A stretch of DNA of 64,000 nt, taken from NCBI GenBank assembly GCA_009779895.1, contig WRBB01000006.1:31176-95175 (forward strand), in the 5' to 3' direction. The position numbers and the translations under genes are program-made. Every line of letters begins with the position of its first letter. Positions within the stretch are counted from its first letter, which is position 1. The notes below the pieces were generated by a model. That model was not told the origin of the DNA. It saw only the letters and a list, made by a program, of their open reading frames with translations, and did not search any database. Shown here one piece after another: positions 18,808-27,841 of this stretch. This stretch comes from Lachnospiraceae bacterium. Its GTDB lineage: Bacteria; Bacillota; Clostridia; Lachnospirales; Lachnospiraceae.

Positions 18808-19550
18808 CACGATATCCTCTCCCATAATCCACACAATTCCTCTTCCGTCAATTCACGATAAGCACCCTCTTTTAGGTTGCCTAATGTAATGTTGACAATG
18901 CGGGTACGAATGAGCTCTTTCACTTGATAACCCAAGGCTTCACACATACGACGAATTTGCCGGTTCAAACCTTGTGTCAATACAATAACAAAGGTATATG
19001 TTCCGATTTTTTCTATTGGGCAAGGGCGGGTTACTGTATTCAAAATAGCCACGCCTTTGCCCATTTGCTCCAAAAAATCATCCGTAAGCGCCTTTGTCAC
19101 CGTCACTTTATACTCTTTCTCATGAAAATTCCGTGCACGCATCATTTGATTAATCAGGTCGCCGTTGTTTGTCATCAAAAGCAAACCCTTTGAATCTTTA
19201 TCCAATCTTCCCGCGTAAGTAATTCGTGTGGGATAATTCAAAAAACGAATGATGCTATTTCGTTCTCTTCTCTCCTCCGTGCAAACAATACCTGCCGGTT
19301 TATTCACCATTAAAACGACAGGTTTTTCATGGCGATAAACAATCTTTTTTCCAAAATGAACCGTTTGATGGGGCATCACCACGGTACCCACTTCTGCCCG
19401 CATTCCATCTACAAAAATCTCTCCCTTTGCAATCAGCTTATCCGCTTCCCTGCGTGAGCATATTCCCGCTTCGCTTAAATATTTATTCAAACGAACCGCT
19501 TCCTTTTTGTTTTGCCAATCTAATTTATTCTTCACCACCAAGCACTCCAC
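18807..19550 (-). CDS. Pseudouridine synthase, RluB/RluF type
   Basis: It has an S4 RNA-binding domain (about 20-75, RLNKYLSEAGICSRREADKLI) followed by the RsuA/RluB/E/F catalytic domain. The catalytic Asp is in YAGRLDKDSKGLLLMTNNGDL. It would modify 23S rRNA; the RNIIRF and NRQIRRMCEALGY segments lean towards RluF. The start is uncertain: a GTG at 19550, or in-frame GTG codons at 19538 or 19535 that sit better behind GGAG. It overlaps the upstream DHHW gene's 3' end and ligA by one base. Confidence 0.9.
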   Translation of the reverse strand: MECLVVKNKLDWQNKKEAVRLNKYLSEAGICSRREADKLIAKGEIFVDGMRAEVGTVVMPHQTVHFGKKIVYRHEKPVVLMVNKPAGIVCTEERRERNSIIRFLNYPTRITYAGRLDKDSKGLLLMTNNGDLINQMMRARNFHEKEYKVTVTKALTDDFLEQMGKGVAILNTVTRPCPIEKIGTYTFVIVLTQGLNRQIRRMCEALGYQVKELIRTRIVNITLGNLKEGAYRELTEEELCGLWERIS

Positions 19551-20730
19551 TTAAATTATTATCTTGAAAAAATGTATTTCCACTATATAAAATCAAGGAA
19601 TCCGTAATCCGGTACGTGGACATGATTTCATCAATATGCCCCTGATAATACCTAGGATCAACTAGAATAATCTCCCGAAAATAAGGTGTCAAAAACTGAA
19701 CAAAACTATTGGCAAAAGAATCTTTCACAATCAATAAACGGCGATTGTCCGGTGCTGTTGTCCGGATGGAAATCACCGATGTATTGCCGCCCAAAAAAAC
19801 ACCATATTGATCGTAGGTTTCCAGTTTTGAAGAATCAAACAATGAAGTGCTTCGCCTTTGTTCATCCACAAAATTCACAATCAACTCATCATCACCCCTT
19901 GGCACATAGACATAAATATCCTCTCGTACATTTTGTGCAAATCCACTACGTGAAGCCAAGGTGCCATTAAAGGTATTTGTCACAGGAAATGCCATAAAAG
20001 CACTGTTAAAATCCCCTGCAATACCCAAAGTCCCCGCTGCTTCTTGAAAGGCTATAAAAGCACCAAGAGAAGTCCAGTGATGATCCGTTTGAAAAAACAC
20101 ACCCTCGTCAGCATAATTGCGCAAAGGTATCATCACATCTATCCAAGCCAAATAATCTTCCAGTTCACGACCTACGTGATTCATTTGTCTGGTTTGGTCA
20201 CTCACCACTGCAAACGATGGCAATCGATCCGATAAAACCGTCGCTGCGTCAGGCACCAACATCATACTATGATTGATATTGGGATAGCGTTTTGCAAATG
20301 ACCGAATGGCTTCTATATTGACTTGCAGTTCATCTTGATTGGGGCTCACAATATCTTGCATCAATTGATTGTTGCGCCCTAAAAAAACATCATTTTCCAT
20401 GCGACTGCCACCAATACGCTTAAAATCCACACTTAAACCACGAAAAAAATCCCGACCTACAAACTGATCCGAAAGAAACTTCTCAAACTGACTCATATAA
20501 GTGCCGGAAGCCACACTGACGAGACTAAACTCGGGACCCTGCGCCAAAACTCGATTTTCCCGCGCTGAAGTTTCCCGATTCGACGAAAGAACATTTGCCA
20601 CAATCAAAAGAAAAAAGAACACAAAAAACACCCGCATCACTGTAATATGCAGCAAGGTATTGGGGGGCTTTCGTTTTTTAAGCCGACCTCGACCCCGGCC
20701 GATTTTTCCTACCTTACGTCTTCTTTTCAT
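19525..20730 (-). CDS. DHHW-family protein (AlgJ/AlgX-like), polymer acylation partner
   Basis: This 401-residue protein has a very basic cytoplasmic start (about 1-23), one membrane anchor (about 28-48) and an SGNH-like extracytoplasmic domain. The motif TDHHW (QTDHHWTSLGAF) gives the family its name, and a catalytic Ser can be seen in VKDSFANSF. Proteins of this kind work with MBOAT acyltransferases to transfer acetyl groups to secreted polysaccharides. Here the MBOAT gene lies 11 bp upstream, supporting that partnership. The polymer is unknown. Confidence 0.85.
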   Translation of the reverse strand: MKRRRKVGKIGRGRGRLKKRKPPNTLLHITVMRVFFVFFFLLIVANVLSSNRETSARENRVLAQGPEFSLVSVASGTYMSQFEKFLSDQFVGRDFFRGLSVDFKRIGGSRMENDVFLGRNNQLMQDIVSPNQDELQVNIEAIRSFAKRYPNINHSMMLVPDAATVLSDRLPSFAVVSDQTRQMNHVGRELEDYLAWIDVMIPLRNYADEGVFFQTDHHWTSLGAFIAFQEAAGTLGIAGDFNSAFMAFPVTNTFNGTLASRSGFAQNVREDIYVYVPRGDDELIVNFVDEQRRSTSLFDSSKLETYDQYGVFLGGNTSVISIRTTAPDNRRLLIVKDSFANSFVQFLTPYFREIILVDPRYYQGHIDEIMSTYRITDSLILYSGNTFFQDNNLSGVLGGEE

Positions 20731-20741
20731 ACTTTTTCCTT

Positions 20742-22154
20742 TTAGAATCTAAAATATAAAAACGGTATATAAGTTTCCGTAATCAAAAATGCCAAGGAAA
20801 GAATAAATATACCCAAATAAATAACACAAATGGAACATTTTCTTGCAACTCGATGATTAAATGCGCCAACAATACTACGAAGTATCTTATAACCAATTGG
20901 AGATGAGCCTAAAATCGCCACGGATAACAACAGCCAATTGGACAAGATTAAAAATATACTTCGTGAATCTACCAACCCATTGACACCTACACCAAATAAC
21001 ATTTGCAAATAACGAAATGCCTCTCCTAAGCTAGGACTAAAGAAAAACACCCAACCAATCATAATCAAAAACAGTGCATAAAAATGTCTCAATATTTTAG
21101 GTAATTTTTCAATCAAATTGCCCCAAATGTATTTCTCCAAAATCAATGCAATACCATAAAACAGACCCCAAATCACAAAATTCCAAGCGGCACCATGCCA
21201 CAAACCCGTCAAACTCCAAACAATCAATAGATTGATGATATGTCTCGATACTGCCGCACGACTGCCCCCCAAGGGGATGTATACATATTCCCGAAACCAG
21301 GTACTCAATGTAATATGCCAACGTTGCCAAAATTCTTTGATGCTGGTTGCAACATAAGGGTAATCAAAGTTAACAGGCAACTCAAAGCCCAACATCTTAC
21401 CCAATCCAATGGCCATATCTGAATATCCACTAAAATCAAAATAAATTTGAAATGCAAAAGCAAACACACCAAGCCAAGCAGTTAAAACAGAAACGTTTTC
21501 TGCCCCTAAAGCTGATATCTGCGCAAACAATGTACCTGCTGAATCGGCTATCAGTACTTTTTTTGCCAATCCTATAATAAAAAGCATCAATCCTTTTGCA
21601 AATTTATCAAAAGAATAAATACGATTTGTGAGCTGTTCTTCAATATCAATATAACGAACAATCGGACCTGCTACCAACTGCGGAAACATGGAAATATATA
21701 AACCAAATTTAAAAATATTTTTTTGTGCTTCTACTTTTTGACGATAAATATCAATTAAATAAGATAATGCCTGGAACGTATAAAAGGAAATACCAATTGG
21801 TAGAGGCAATTCCCGAACAGGAATCTCAAAGGGAAAAATCGTATTTAAAATCATAACCATAAAACCATAGTATTTGAAAAAACCTAAAATCGCCAAGTTT
21901 GCAATAATAGCAATGATTAGACTATTTTTCGCTCGTCTTTTATTCTTTCGCTTTAAATAAATATCCAGTCCGCTAAAATAATTAACCAAAATGGACAACA
22001 ACATCAAAAACAAATAGATCGGTTCTCCCCAAGCATAAAAAAAGAGACTCGCAAGCAAGAGTAACACATTCTTGATGCGACGTGGAGCGATATGGTATAA
22101 TCCTAGCACAATTGGCAAAAATATTATTAAAAAAGCAATACTATTAAATAGCAT
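20742..22154 (-). CDS. MBOAT-family O-acyltransferase (AlgI/DltB-like)
   Basis: This polytopic membrane protein of 470 residues has about ten helices. It carries the MBOAT hallmarks FWQRWHITLSTWFREYVYIPLGG and the active-site histidine in LTGLWHGAAWNF. It should move an acyl group, probably acetyl, across the membrane for the neighbouring DHHW and SGNH proteins to attach to an extracellular glycan. It lies 46 bp after the DUF4358 gene in the same transcript. DltB is less likely since dltA and dltC are absent here. Confidence 0.93.
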   Translation of the reverse strand: MLFNSIAFLIIFLPIVLGLYHIAPRRIKNVLLLLASLFFYAWGEPIYLFLMLLSILVNYFSGLDIYLKRKNKRRAKNSLIIAIIANLAILGFFKYYGFMVMILNTIFPFEIPVRELPLPIGISFYTFQALSYLIDIYRQKVEAQKNIFKFGLYISMFPQLVAGPIVRYIDIEEQLTNRIYSFDKFAKGLMLFIIGLAKKVLIADSAGTLFAQISALGAENVSVLTAWLGVFAFAFQIYFDFSGYSDMAIGLGKMLGFELPVNFDYPYVATSIKEFWQRWHITLSTWFREYVYIPLGGSRAAVSRHIINLLIVWSLTGLWHGAAWNFVIWGLFYGIALILEKYIWGNLIEKLPKILRHFYALFLIMIGWVFFFSPSLGEAFRYLQMLFGVGVNGLVDSRSIFLILSNWLLLSVAILGSSPIGYKILRSIVGAFNHRVARKCSICVIYLGIFILSLAFLITETYIPFLYFRF

Positions 22155-22200
22155 CTATTTTACTTCCTCACTTTTGCAATGGCAAAACCCAACATACCCC

Positions 22201-22683
22201 TTATAAGGCTGATGTGAAAATGCGTCGCAATTCCTCTGCGTTGGGTCCAATTGCCAAAAATATGTAGTTTCCTCTCACTGTAAATTGAGCCTGCTCAATG
22301 AGTTTTGCCTGCTCAGGCAAATAAGTTGAAAAATCTTGACCACGAATGCTCAGCCTCGCCTCTACAATCCTAGAAACTTCCGCTGTTTGTTCTGCGTCTC
22401 TGGCCTTAATGAGTATCACTTCCTCCGCCGACAAATGAAAGGTGGAAACAAACATCATCGCACCCTCAAAGTCACCGGCATTGTAACCAAATATTCGCCG
22501 AAACCTCTGTTCATCTACTTGCTCCAGATCTGATTCTGCCAACACGTGTTCCAAAGGCATTGCCACTTCTTCAAAAGGTCTCGTGCTGCCGCTAACTGCA
22601 TTCAATAAAAATGTAATATATAAAATCACCGCCACAAAAGAGGCATATTTAAAAATATTGATAATCTTTAAACGCACCCTCAT
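22201..22683 (-). CDS. DUF4358 domain protein
   Basis: This is a 160-residue exported or anchored protein with one N-terminal membrane helix (about 8-28). The rest matches the DUF4358 pattern seen beside MBOAT/DHHW genes in Clostridia. I place the start at the ATG ending at 22683, overlapping the SGNH gene stop as ATGA and preceded by GAGGTGG. Its role is unknown; gene order ties it to polymer acylation. Confidence 0.8.
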   Translation of the reverse strand: MRVRLKIINIFKYASFVAVILYITFLLNAVSGSTRPFEEVAMPLEHVLAESDLEQVDEQRFRRIFGYNAGDFEGAMMFVSTFHLSAEEVILIKARDAEQTAEVSRIVEARLSIRGQDFSTYLPEQAKLIEQAQFTVRGNYIFLAIGPNAEELRRIFTSAL

Positions 22684-23441
22684 CGTTCCGCCACCTCGCG
22701 CATACTTTCCGCCCACTGTTGGTAAAACGCAGGCACAAAATGTATACCATCTTCCTCATACAAATCAGCCCGCACCATATGGCTATTATCCAAAAAGGCA
22801 ATCTGCCGGCGATAAGCAAGGTCTTGCAAACCCTCATTTAAGGCAGGAATACGTTCAAATACAGCTTGTTCCGCAAGGACATCTGCACGTACCGGAAAAA
22901 TAGCATTCACAATAATAACCGTCTCAGGCAGTGCTGTACGAACTTTGTCAATGACCTCTGCGTAAGAAGCAAGAATCTGGTCGTTGGTCAGCATACCTCC
23001 ACTTAAATCATTCATACCCAGTGCCAAATAAATAATCCGTGGATTAAGCTCTTGTAATTGTCGGAGCTGATTACCAATATCTGACAAACGAGCACCTGTC
23101 GTTGCCACTACACTGGAGGGATTGAGGACATCATAAGCCAATAAACCCTCAGCAATAGAATCTCCCAGCACCACATTTCCATCAAAAAATTCTTTTAAAC
23201 TAATGTCACCATTTTCAGCCCCATTGCCCATTTGTCTATCTTGTTCTTCCAAGCGTTGGATTCTGGATTCAATGGCATTGATATCCGCACTTTCCACCTG
23301 CATAATCAGCGCCAAACCCTCTGTAATATCAGCACGCCGTCCTGTCACGGAGCCAATCCATTCAACCATCACAATCACAAATAACAAAGCAGCTACGATT
23401 ATCATTGCGGCCCGTATCTGTTGTTGTCGTCTTTTTTGCAT
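22680..23441 (-). CDS. SGNH/GDSL hydrolase, membrane-anchored
   Basis: This 253-residue protein has an N-terminal membrane anchor (about 11-30), a short coiled coil (about 50-70) and an SGNH hydrolase domain. The catalytic residues can be read: S95 in GDSIAEG, the oxyanion residues in GMNDLSGG, and the D231/H234 pair in DGIHF. It is the first gene of the acylation operon and may act as an acetyl esterase or transferase on the same glycan. Confidence 0.88.
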   Translation of the reverse strand: MQKRRQQQIRAAMIIVAALLFVIVMVEWIGSVTGRRADITEGLALIMQVESADINAIESRIQRLEEQDRQMGNGAENGDISLKEFFDGNVVLGDSIAEGLLAYDVLNPSSVVATTGARLSDIGNQLRQLQELNPRIIYLALGMNDLSGGMLTNDQILASYAEVIDKVRTALPETVIIVNAIFPVRADVLAEQAVFERIPALNEGLQDLAYRRQIAFLDNSHMVRADLYEEDGIHFVPAFYQQWAESMREVAER

Positions 23442-23500
23442 ATTCTACATCACATCTTTCCTATTTCAACCTAGAAATTTCATTAGGATATGTCTGTTTT

Positions 23501-23528
23501 ATTATATACTTTTTAACTAAAAAGTCAA
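23501..23528 (-). promoter_or_regulatory. Promoter of the SGNH-DUF4358-MBOAT-DHHW operon
   Basis: On the minus strand: TTGACT (23528-23523), a 16-bp spacer, TATAAT (23506-23501), about 60 bp before the SGNH start. It can drive the whole downstream run to ligA, since no strong terminator was seen between these genes. Confidence 0.65.
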
Positions 23529-23602
23529 TGTGTACTACTACTTCCTCGCTTTTTATGCTATGATTATGTTTGTATTTAAAATGCCTTTATAAAGGAGAAA
23601 CG

Positions 23603-24088
23603 ATGATTCAAATTCGCTTAACCGCAACCAAAAGCTTTATGTCCAAACTTTTGCTTTCTGATCACTTTGATGATTTTCAATGTATCGAGGGAGAAATCAT
23701 CACATTCAATACATTTCATATAGATGGTTTTACACAAAAAAGCTATTATGAGGAAAATGCCAATCTACCTGAATATTCTCCTTGGTCCACATTAAAAGGA
23801 TTTGCCTTAGACCTTATCAAAGGCAAACGGCCCCCTGTCAGCTTTAAATTTATTTTTCGTTTGCCCCAGCACAATTTGCAACATCTTATCACCGATTATC
23901 ATTTGGACTTTAAACCAGAACATGTGCAGGGACTTTATTTAAACATCCGCTATGAAGCAGATCTTTTGCTGTGTACCACCGGTACCGCAAGCAAAACTTT
24001 TACTTTGGACAAATCTCTAGAGCAAGCATGGGACAAAGAGGCCTTACACCTTTTTGATACCTTGGACATCCCTTATGAACAAGAATAA
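23603..24088 (+). CDS. DUF5721 family protein
   Basis: A cytosolic protein of 161 residues, starting at the ATG at 23603 behind AAAGGAGAA. It matches the DUF5721 pattern, with IRLTATKSFMSKLLLSDHFDDFQCIEG near the start and FKFIFRLP in the middle. No catalytic motif or membrane segment is visible and the function is unknown. It diverges from the acylation operon and precedes the DUF1836 gene by 35 bp. Confidence 0.75.
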   Translation: MIQIRLTATKSFMSKLLLSDHFDDFQCIEGEIITFNTFHIDGFTQKSYYEENANLPEYSPWSTLKGFALDLIKGKRPPVSFKFIFRLPQHNLQHLITDYHLDFKPEHVQGLYLNIRYEADLLLCTTGTASKTFTLDKSLEQAWDKEALHLFDTLDIPYEQE

Positions 24089-24123
24089 ACAAATACACCC
24101 TATCCATCATTGAGGTAAATACG

Positions 24124-24729
24124 ATGACTACAAAAACAAAAAAAACCCTCGAAAAAATCGTCCATGATTTGGCAAATATGGACTATATCCGAACAAGTGA
24201 TGTGCCTGAAATTCAACTATACATGGATCAAGTCACCACTTTTATGGACGCTCGTTTGGCCTCCACCAAACGCGGAGAAGAGGACAAGGTTTTAACCAAA
24301 ACCATGATTAACAACTATGCCAAAAACCATTTGTTGCCTCCGCCCGACAGAAAAAAATATTCCAAGGAACATATGTTGATTCTGATTTTTATTTACTATT
24401 TTAAAAGCATTCTCAGCATTCGTGACATTGACAAGATTCTAAAACCCATTACCGACCGATACTTCAATGGCAAAGGTGCCATCACCATCACAGAAATTTA
24501 TCAAGAGGTCAGCACCAATCAATCTCGAAAGGTGATGCGGGAAGAAACCTCAATTGAAGGTGCCCTGAAACTAGCCGAAAACACCTTTACGGATGTACCT
24601 GCCGAGGACCAAGAATATCTACAGATATTCTCTTTGATTTGTAGTTTAAGCTTTGATGTTTACATGAAGAAAATATTTATTGAAAAAATCATTGACCAAT
24701 TTTCTCCGGCACCGGATGAAAAAAAATAA
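24124..24729 (+). CDS. DUF1836 domain protein (MerR-like helix-turn-helix)
   Basis: At 201 residues it has a DUF1836 domain (about 20-125). This family resembles a MerR-type winged helix: IPEIQLYMDQVTTFM, then LTKTMINNYAKNHLLPPPDRKKYSKEHMLILIFIYYFK. It is therefore a likely DNA-binding regulator, though targets are not known for the family. It follows the DUF5721 gene and runs convergently into the PHP phosphatase gene with only 2 bp between stops. Confidence 0.85.
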   Translation: MTTKTKKTLEKIVHDLANMDYIRTSDVPEIQLYMDQVTTFMDARLASTKRGEEDKVLTKTMINNYAKNHLLPPPDRKKYSKEHMLILIFIYYFKSILSIRDIDKILKPITDRYFNGKGAITITEIYQEVSTNQSRKVMREETSIEGALKLAENTFTDVPAEDQEYLQIFSLICSLSFDVYMKKIFIEKIIDQFSPAPDEKK

Positions 24730-24731
24730 TG

Positions 24732-25472
24732 TCATCCCAAAAAGGCTTTTAACTTTTTTACATCTGTGGTAATTACCAATTCTTCCGGAAAATTGCAATA
24801 AGCAAACACATCTTTTATATTGTCGAAGTTACCGACTGCCGACTCTACGTGCGCATCACTACCTGTCGTCACCACGGTTTCATATTGTTTGCATAAATCC
24901 AGCATCGTCAAAATATTTTCTCGTGTATGTTCACGGAAACTGGTCGGTGCCAAAGAAGAATTGTTGACTTCCAGCAATGTGCCCGTTTCCTTTGCTGTTC
25001 TCACCAAAACTTCATAGTCAGGTAAATAACGGCTATCATCCGGATGCCCGATGATATGTATATTGGGATTTTTCATTGCCCCTACATAGGCATTGGTATA
25101 GTCTTTCATCGTATAGTTTTTATTTGTAAATGTTATTTTATCAAAACCCTCACCAAAACAAGGCCCATGAATACTAGCAATGATGATATCCATTTGTTTT
25201 AAAAGTGGCTGTGGCATATCTATCTCACCTAAAGTATTCATGATGTTTAACTCTACCCCAAAAAGAATAGGAATGCCATAATAATCACGAGGAATCACCC
25301 GTAAATTGTGAAAATAAAATTCATGAAAAGCGCCCGGCAAGGAAGGTGCATGGTCCGTGATGGCCAACATTTGAAGATTGCGCCGTTTTGCCGCCTCTGC
25401 CATCTCCCGAATCGTGCTATATGCATGACCGCTGGCTAAGGTATGGGTATGGGTATCTATTGTTATATTCAT
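24732..25472 (-). CDS. PHP-domain phosphatase (YcdX-like)
   Basis: A 246-residue metal-dependent phosphoesterase of the PHP family. Metal-binding motifs can be followed: DTHTHTLASGHAYSTI, ITDHAPSLPG, GVELN, ASIHGPC, IIGHPDD and TGSDAHVES. YcdX-type enzymes hydrolyse small phosphate esters. Start chosen at the ATG ending at 25472, behind AGAGGAAA. It appears monocistronic. Confidence 0.9.
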   Translation of the reverse strand: MNITIDTHTHTLASGHAYSTIREMAEAAKRRNLQMLAITDHAPSLPGAFHEFYFHNLRVIPRDYYGIPILFGVELNIMNTLGEIDMPQPLLKQMDIIIASIHGPCFGEGFDKITFTNKNYTMKDYTNAYVGAMKNPNIHIIGHPDDSRYLPDYEVLVRTAKETGTLLEVNNSSLAPTSFREHTRENILTMLDLCKQYETVVTTGSDAHVESAVGNFDNIKDVFAYCNFPEELVITTDVKKLKAFLG

Positions 25473-25611
25473 ATATTTTCCTCTTTCTGGTGAAACAACA
25501 CACAAATATAGTATATCATTACTTTACGATTGTTTCAAAGAATGATATACTTGTGGTCATGAAAGTATTTTGAGCATTCACCTTTGTTTTTGAAAGTGAG
25601 GTAATAGTGAG

Positions 25612-26478
25612 ATGAAATGCCCGGTGTGTGAGCATGAATTAGAGATCCTAAAAAAACAAACTGCAATCAATCGAAATGGTGATCCTGTTATGAGCAAATA
25701 CGCAGTTTGCCGTGACTGCAAAAAACAGTGGAATTTAAGCAACAAAAATACAAAAAATAATCCTGTTTCAAAACCATCTACAAACACGGAGAAAAAAAGT
25801 ACATCCGGCACCACTCAAAAAACGGGTCGCCCTAGTACACATAACAAAGCAAACTCACGTTTAAATTCAAGCTCATCAAGAAGCAAACCATCACCAAGGT
25901 CTCATTCCGGTTCATCACGTCCCACATCTTCTCACAGGCCGTCAAACCCGGGAAGAGGAAAACAGCGTTTGGGAAGTCAGGCAAAATCCTCGCCGCCTGC
26001 TCACTTGGCCGAGCGAAAGAAAAAAACATCTGCACCACAGGTAAAAGAACAAGAAAAGGTATTCTTTCGAATTCCACGTATCATTCTTGCCATCTTTTCT
26101 ATTGCCGCATCCGGTTTTGTCATTTATGCGGGCATTGAAAATGGTATGACACGGATTCAAGAAGGGACACCCATTAGCATCATCCAAGGAAATAGCTTGC
26201 AAGTACTGGCATTTTTTATCGCTTATATCTATCTGATTACTTCCGCTTGCTTTTTTATCACAGGTATTATTTTGTTGATTACGCAAAAAAACAACGGAAA
26301 GGTGGCATTTAGTCTACCCATCGTTCTATATCTTATCGGAGCCATTTCTGCTTTTGTAGGACGGGACGATCACCTTATGTTATCGGCTGGGATAATTGCC
26401 GTGATATTTGGGCTAGGATTGGCGATATTGTTGTTTTTAAAAACACGGGCAGAAGAAAATGCCTTTTATGACGATTAA
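25612..26478 (+). CDS. Zinc-ribbon membrane protein with Ser/Lys/Arg-rich linker
   Basis: An unrecognised protein of 288 residues in three parts. Residues 1-45 form a zinc ribbon (CPVCEHEL...CRDCKKQW). Residues about 45-145 are a low-complexity basic linker rich in Ser, Pro, Lys and Arg. Residues about 150-280 contain four membrane helices. The ribbon and linker are probably cytosolic. It stands alone, with AGTGAGGTAATAGTGAG ahead of the start. The tRNA-Pro gene begins 7 bp after its stop. Confidence 0.75.
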   Translation: MKCPVCEHELEILKKQTAINRNGDPVMSKYAVCRDCKKQWNLSNKNTKNNPVSKPSTNTEKKSTSGTTQKTGRPSTHNKANSRLNSSSSRSKPSPRSHSGSSRPTSSHRPSNPGRGKQRLGSQAKSSPPAHLAERKKKTSAPQVKEQEKVFFRIPRIILAIFSIAASGFVIYAGIENGMTRIQEGTPISIIQGNSLQVLAFFIAYIYLITSACFFITGIILLITQKNNGKVAFSLPIVLYLIGAISAFVGRDDHLMLSAGIIAVIFGLGLAILLFLKTRAEENAFYDD

Positions 26479-26485
26479 TTCGCCT

Positions 26486-26559
26486 CGGAATGTGGCTCAG
26501 TTTGGTAGAGCGCTGCGTTCGGGACGCAGAGGCCGCAAGTTCGAATCTTGTCATTCCGA
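26486..26559 (+). tRNA. tRNA-Pro (anticodon CGG)
   Basis: A complete cloverleaf can be folded. The acceptor CGGAATG (26486-26492) pairs with CATTCCG (26552-26558). The D arm is GCTC/GAGC. The anticodon stem CTGCG/CGCAG holds loop TTCGGGA with CGG at positions 34-36. The T arm contains TTCGAAT. The CCA end is not encoded. It is probably used as a phage or element attachment site, since an integrase-like remnant lies 24 bp away. Confidence 0.93.
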
Positions 26560-26583
26560 TTGAAACCCTTATTTTCATAGTTT

Positions 26584-26712
26584 CTACCATAAATTACCCC
26601 TGCTTTCTTCCAAATTACTGGTATCATATACATAATACTTTTCATTAACTTCAATACTATGTCCTACTGTAACTTTACGCACCCCTTGACAAGTTGCGTG
26701 AAGCCTGTTATA
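26584..26712 (-). pseudogene. Remnant of a tyrosine recombinase/integrase C-terminus
   Basis: The minus strand here reads an open frame of about 42 codons ending at a TAG (26584-26586). It contains RKVTVGHSIEVNEKYYVYD, which resembles the catalytic end of tyrosine recombinases: the GHS motif, then the active-site tyrosine about ten residues on. There is a stop just upstream in the same frame and no start, so it is a broken 3' end only. Its position against the 3' end of tRNA-Pro fits a decayed integrated element. The identification is by motif only. Confidence 0.45.
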
Positions 26713-26728
26713 CTACCAACGGTATATC

Positions 26729-26763
26729 AAAGGTGCTATGGGCAATCTGCCTCTAGCACCTTT
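26729..26763 (+). repeat. Long hairpin in the gap between tRNA-Pro and the ABC transporter
   Basis: AAAGGTGCTA (26729-26738) pairs perfectly with TAGCACCTTT (26754-26763). After one mismatch, an inner GGGCA/TGCCT stem closes on a 3-base loop. No clean U-run follows, so it is a weak terminator candidate and could equally be part of the decayed element. The rest of the 26560-26927 gap holds the integrase remnant and the small palindrome upstream of the transporter; no other gene was seen in it. Confidence 0.5.
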
Positions 26764-26854
26764 GTTGAATTAATTAGTTTTGCACTGATACTAGTTTGTT
26801 ACCCTCCACTTACTACGTTGAAGTGAGGAACATCTCCCTCATGATATACTTTTG

Positions 26855-26900
26855 ATTGAAAGGTATATTCAATGGATACCCGTATTAATAAAGATATAAT
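26855..26900 (+). promoter_or_regulatory. Palindrome and -10 element upstream of the amino acid transporter
   Basis: ATTGAA-N7-TTCAAT (26855-26873) is followed by a good -10 TATAAT (26895-26900), 27 bp before the start codon. No convincing -35 is seen at the right distance; the expected position overlaps the end of the palindrome. This is what an activator- or repressor-controlled promoter would look like. The regulator is unknown. Confidence 0.35.
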
Positions 26901-26927
26901 ATAAAACAATAAAAGGAGAGAATCAAA

Positions 26928-27758
26928 ATGAAAACAAAACTGACTGTACTTATGATTTTGCTATTTGCAATAACACTTGTCTTTACTGCCTGTGGTGGTG
27001 CCGATTCAACAGAAACATCTACACCTGCAGAGGCTGAGACAACAGAAGCCGATGATAATGAGGTTGTAGCAGAAGGCGACATGCCTGTGTTTCAAATTTA
27101 TTCAGACAACGCTTTTCCACCGTTTCATATACTAGACGTTGCAACCGGAGAATTCACCGGATTTGACGTGGACTTGCTTGAGGCCATAGCGGCCGACCAA
27201 GGATTTCGAGTTGAGCGCCATCACGTTGGCTTCTCAGCCGCAATGGGTGCTTTGGAGGCCGGACAAGCTGACGGTATGATTGCCGGCATGTCGATCACTG
27301 ACGAGCGTCGTGAACGTTTTGACTTCTCTGACGGCTACTTCCAAGCCGGACAAATTTTGGTGGTACCGCTAGATAGTGACATTCAAGGTTTTTCTGATTT
27401 AGCAGGCGAAGTAGTTGCTGCAAAAATCGGTACTGTGGGTCTAACCTTTGCAGAAGAAATGGGCGAACAATACGGCTTTGAGGTCATCGCATTTGAAGAT
27501 TCACCAACCATGTATTCTGCTGTTTTAATGGGTGAAGCGGCCGCTGCAGTAGAAGATCGACCCGTGATAGAGTTTGCTATTTATGAAAGCGATCTTGCTT
27601 TGCAAACGGTTGGGGAGACACTAAATCCTCGTTACTACGGTTTTGCAGTTCGAAAAGGGGAGTTTCCAGAACTAATTGAAATGTTTAACCAAGGTTTAGC
27701 GAATCTACGCGAGTCTGGCTACTACAATGAGATTTTAGCAAGATACGGTTTAAATTAA
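26928..27758 (+). CDS. Amino acid ABC transporter, substrate-binding lipoprotein
   Basis: A family 3 periplasmic-type binding protein of 276 residues. The lipobox ends FTAC at C22, so it is a lipoprotein tethered outside the membrane. A short Thr/Glu/Ala-rich linker (about 25-48) precedes the two-lobe domain, with FPPFHILDVATGEFTGFDVDLLEAIA and DGMIAGMSITDERRERFDFSDGY as family signatures. It belongs with the permease and ATPase that follow. Substrate is probably a polar amino acid or cystine; this cannot be narrowed from sequence. Confidence 0.92.
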   Translation: MKTKLTVLMILLFAITLVFTACGGADSTETSTPAEAETTEADDNEVVAEGDMPVFQIYSDNAFPPFHILDVATGEFTGFDVDLLEAIAADQGFRVERHHVGFSAAMGALEAGQADGMIAGMSITDERRERFDFSDGYFQAGQILVVPLDSDIQGFSDLAGEVVAAKIGTVGLTFAEEMGEQYGFEVIAFEDSPTMYSAVLMGEAAAAVEDRPVIEFAIYESDLALQTVGETLNPRYYGFAVRKGEFPELIEMFNQGLANLRESGYYNEILARYGLN

Positions 27759-27841
27759 AACTTGGGCAACGACAAAAATTTCCGATTCCATATAGCAATT
27801 TTCTTGCTATGTGGAATCATTACTGAAAAGGTATAATACGA

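Noticed and set aside
26560..26927. Riboswitch or T-box leader upstream of the amino acid transporter
   Set aside because: There is a strong hairpin, but no T-box sequence, no specifier-like loop and no terminator/antiterminator pair at the right distance from the start codon. The material nearest the tRNA is better read as an integrase remnant.
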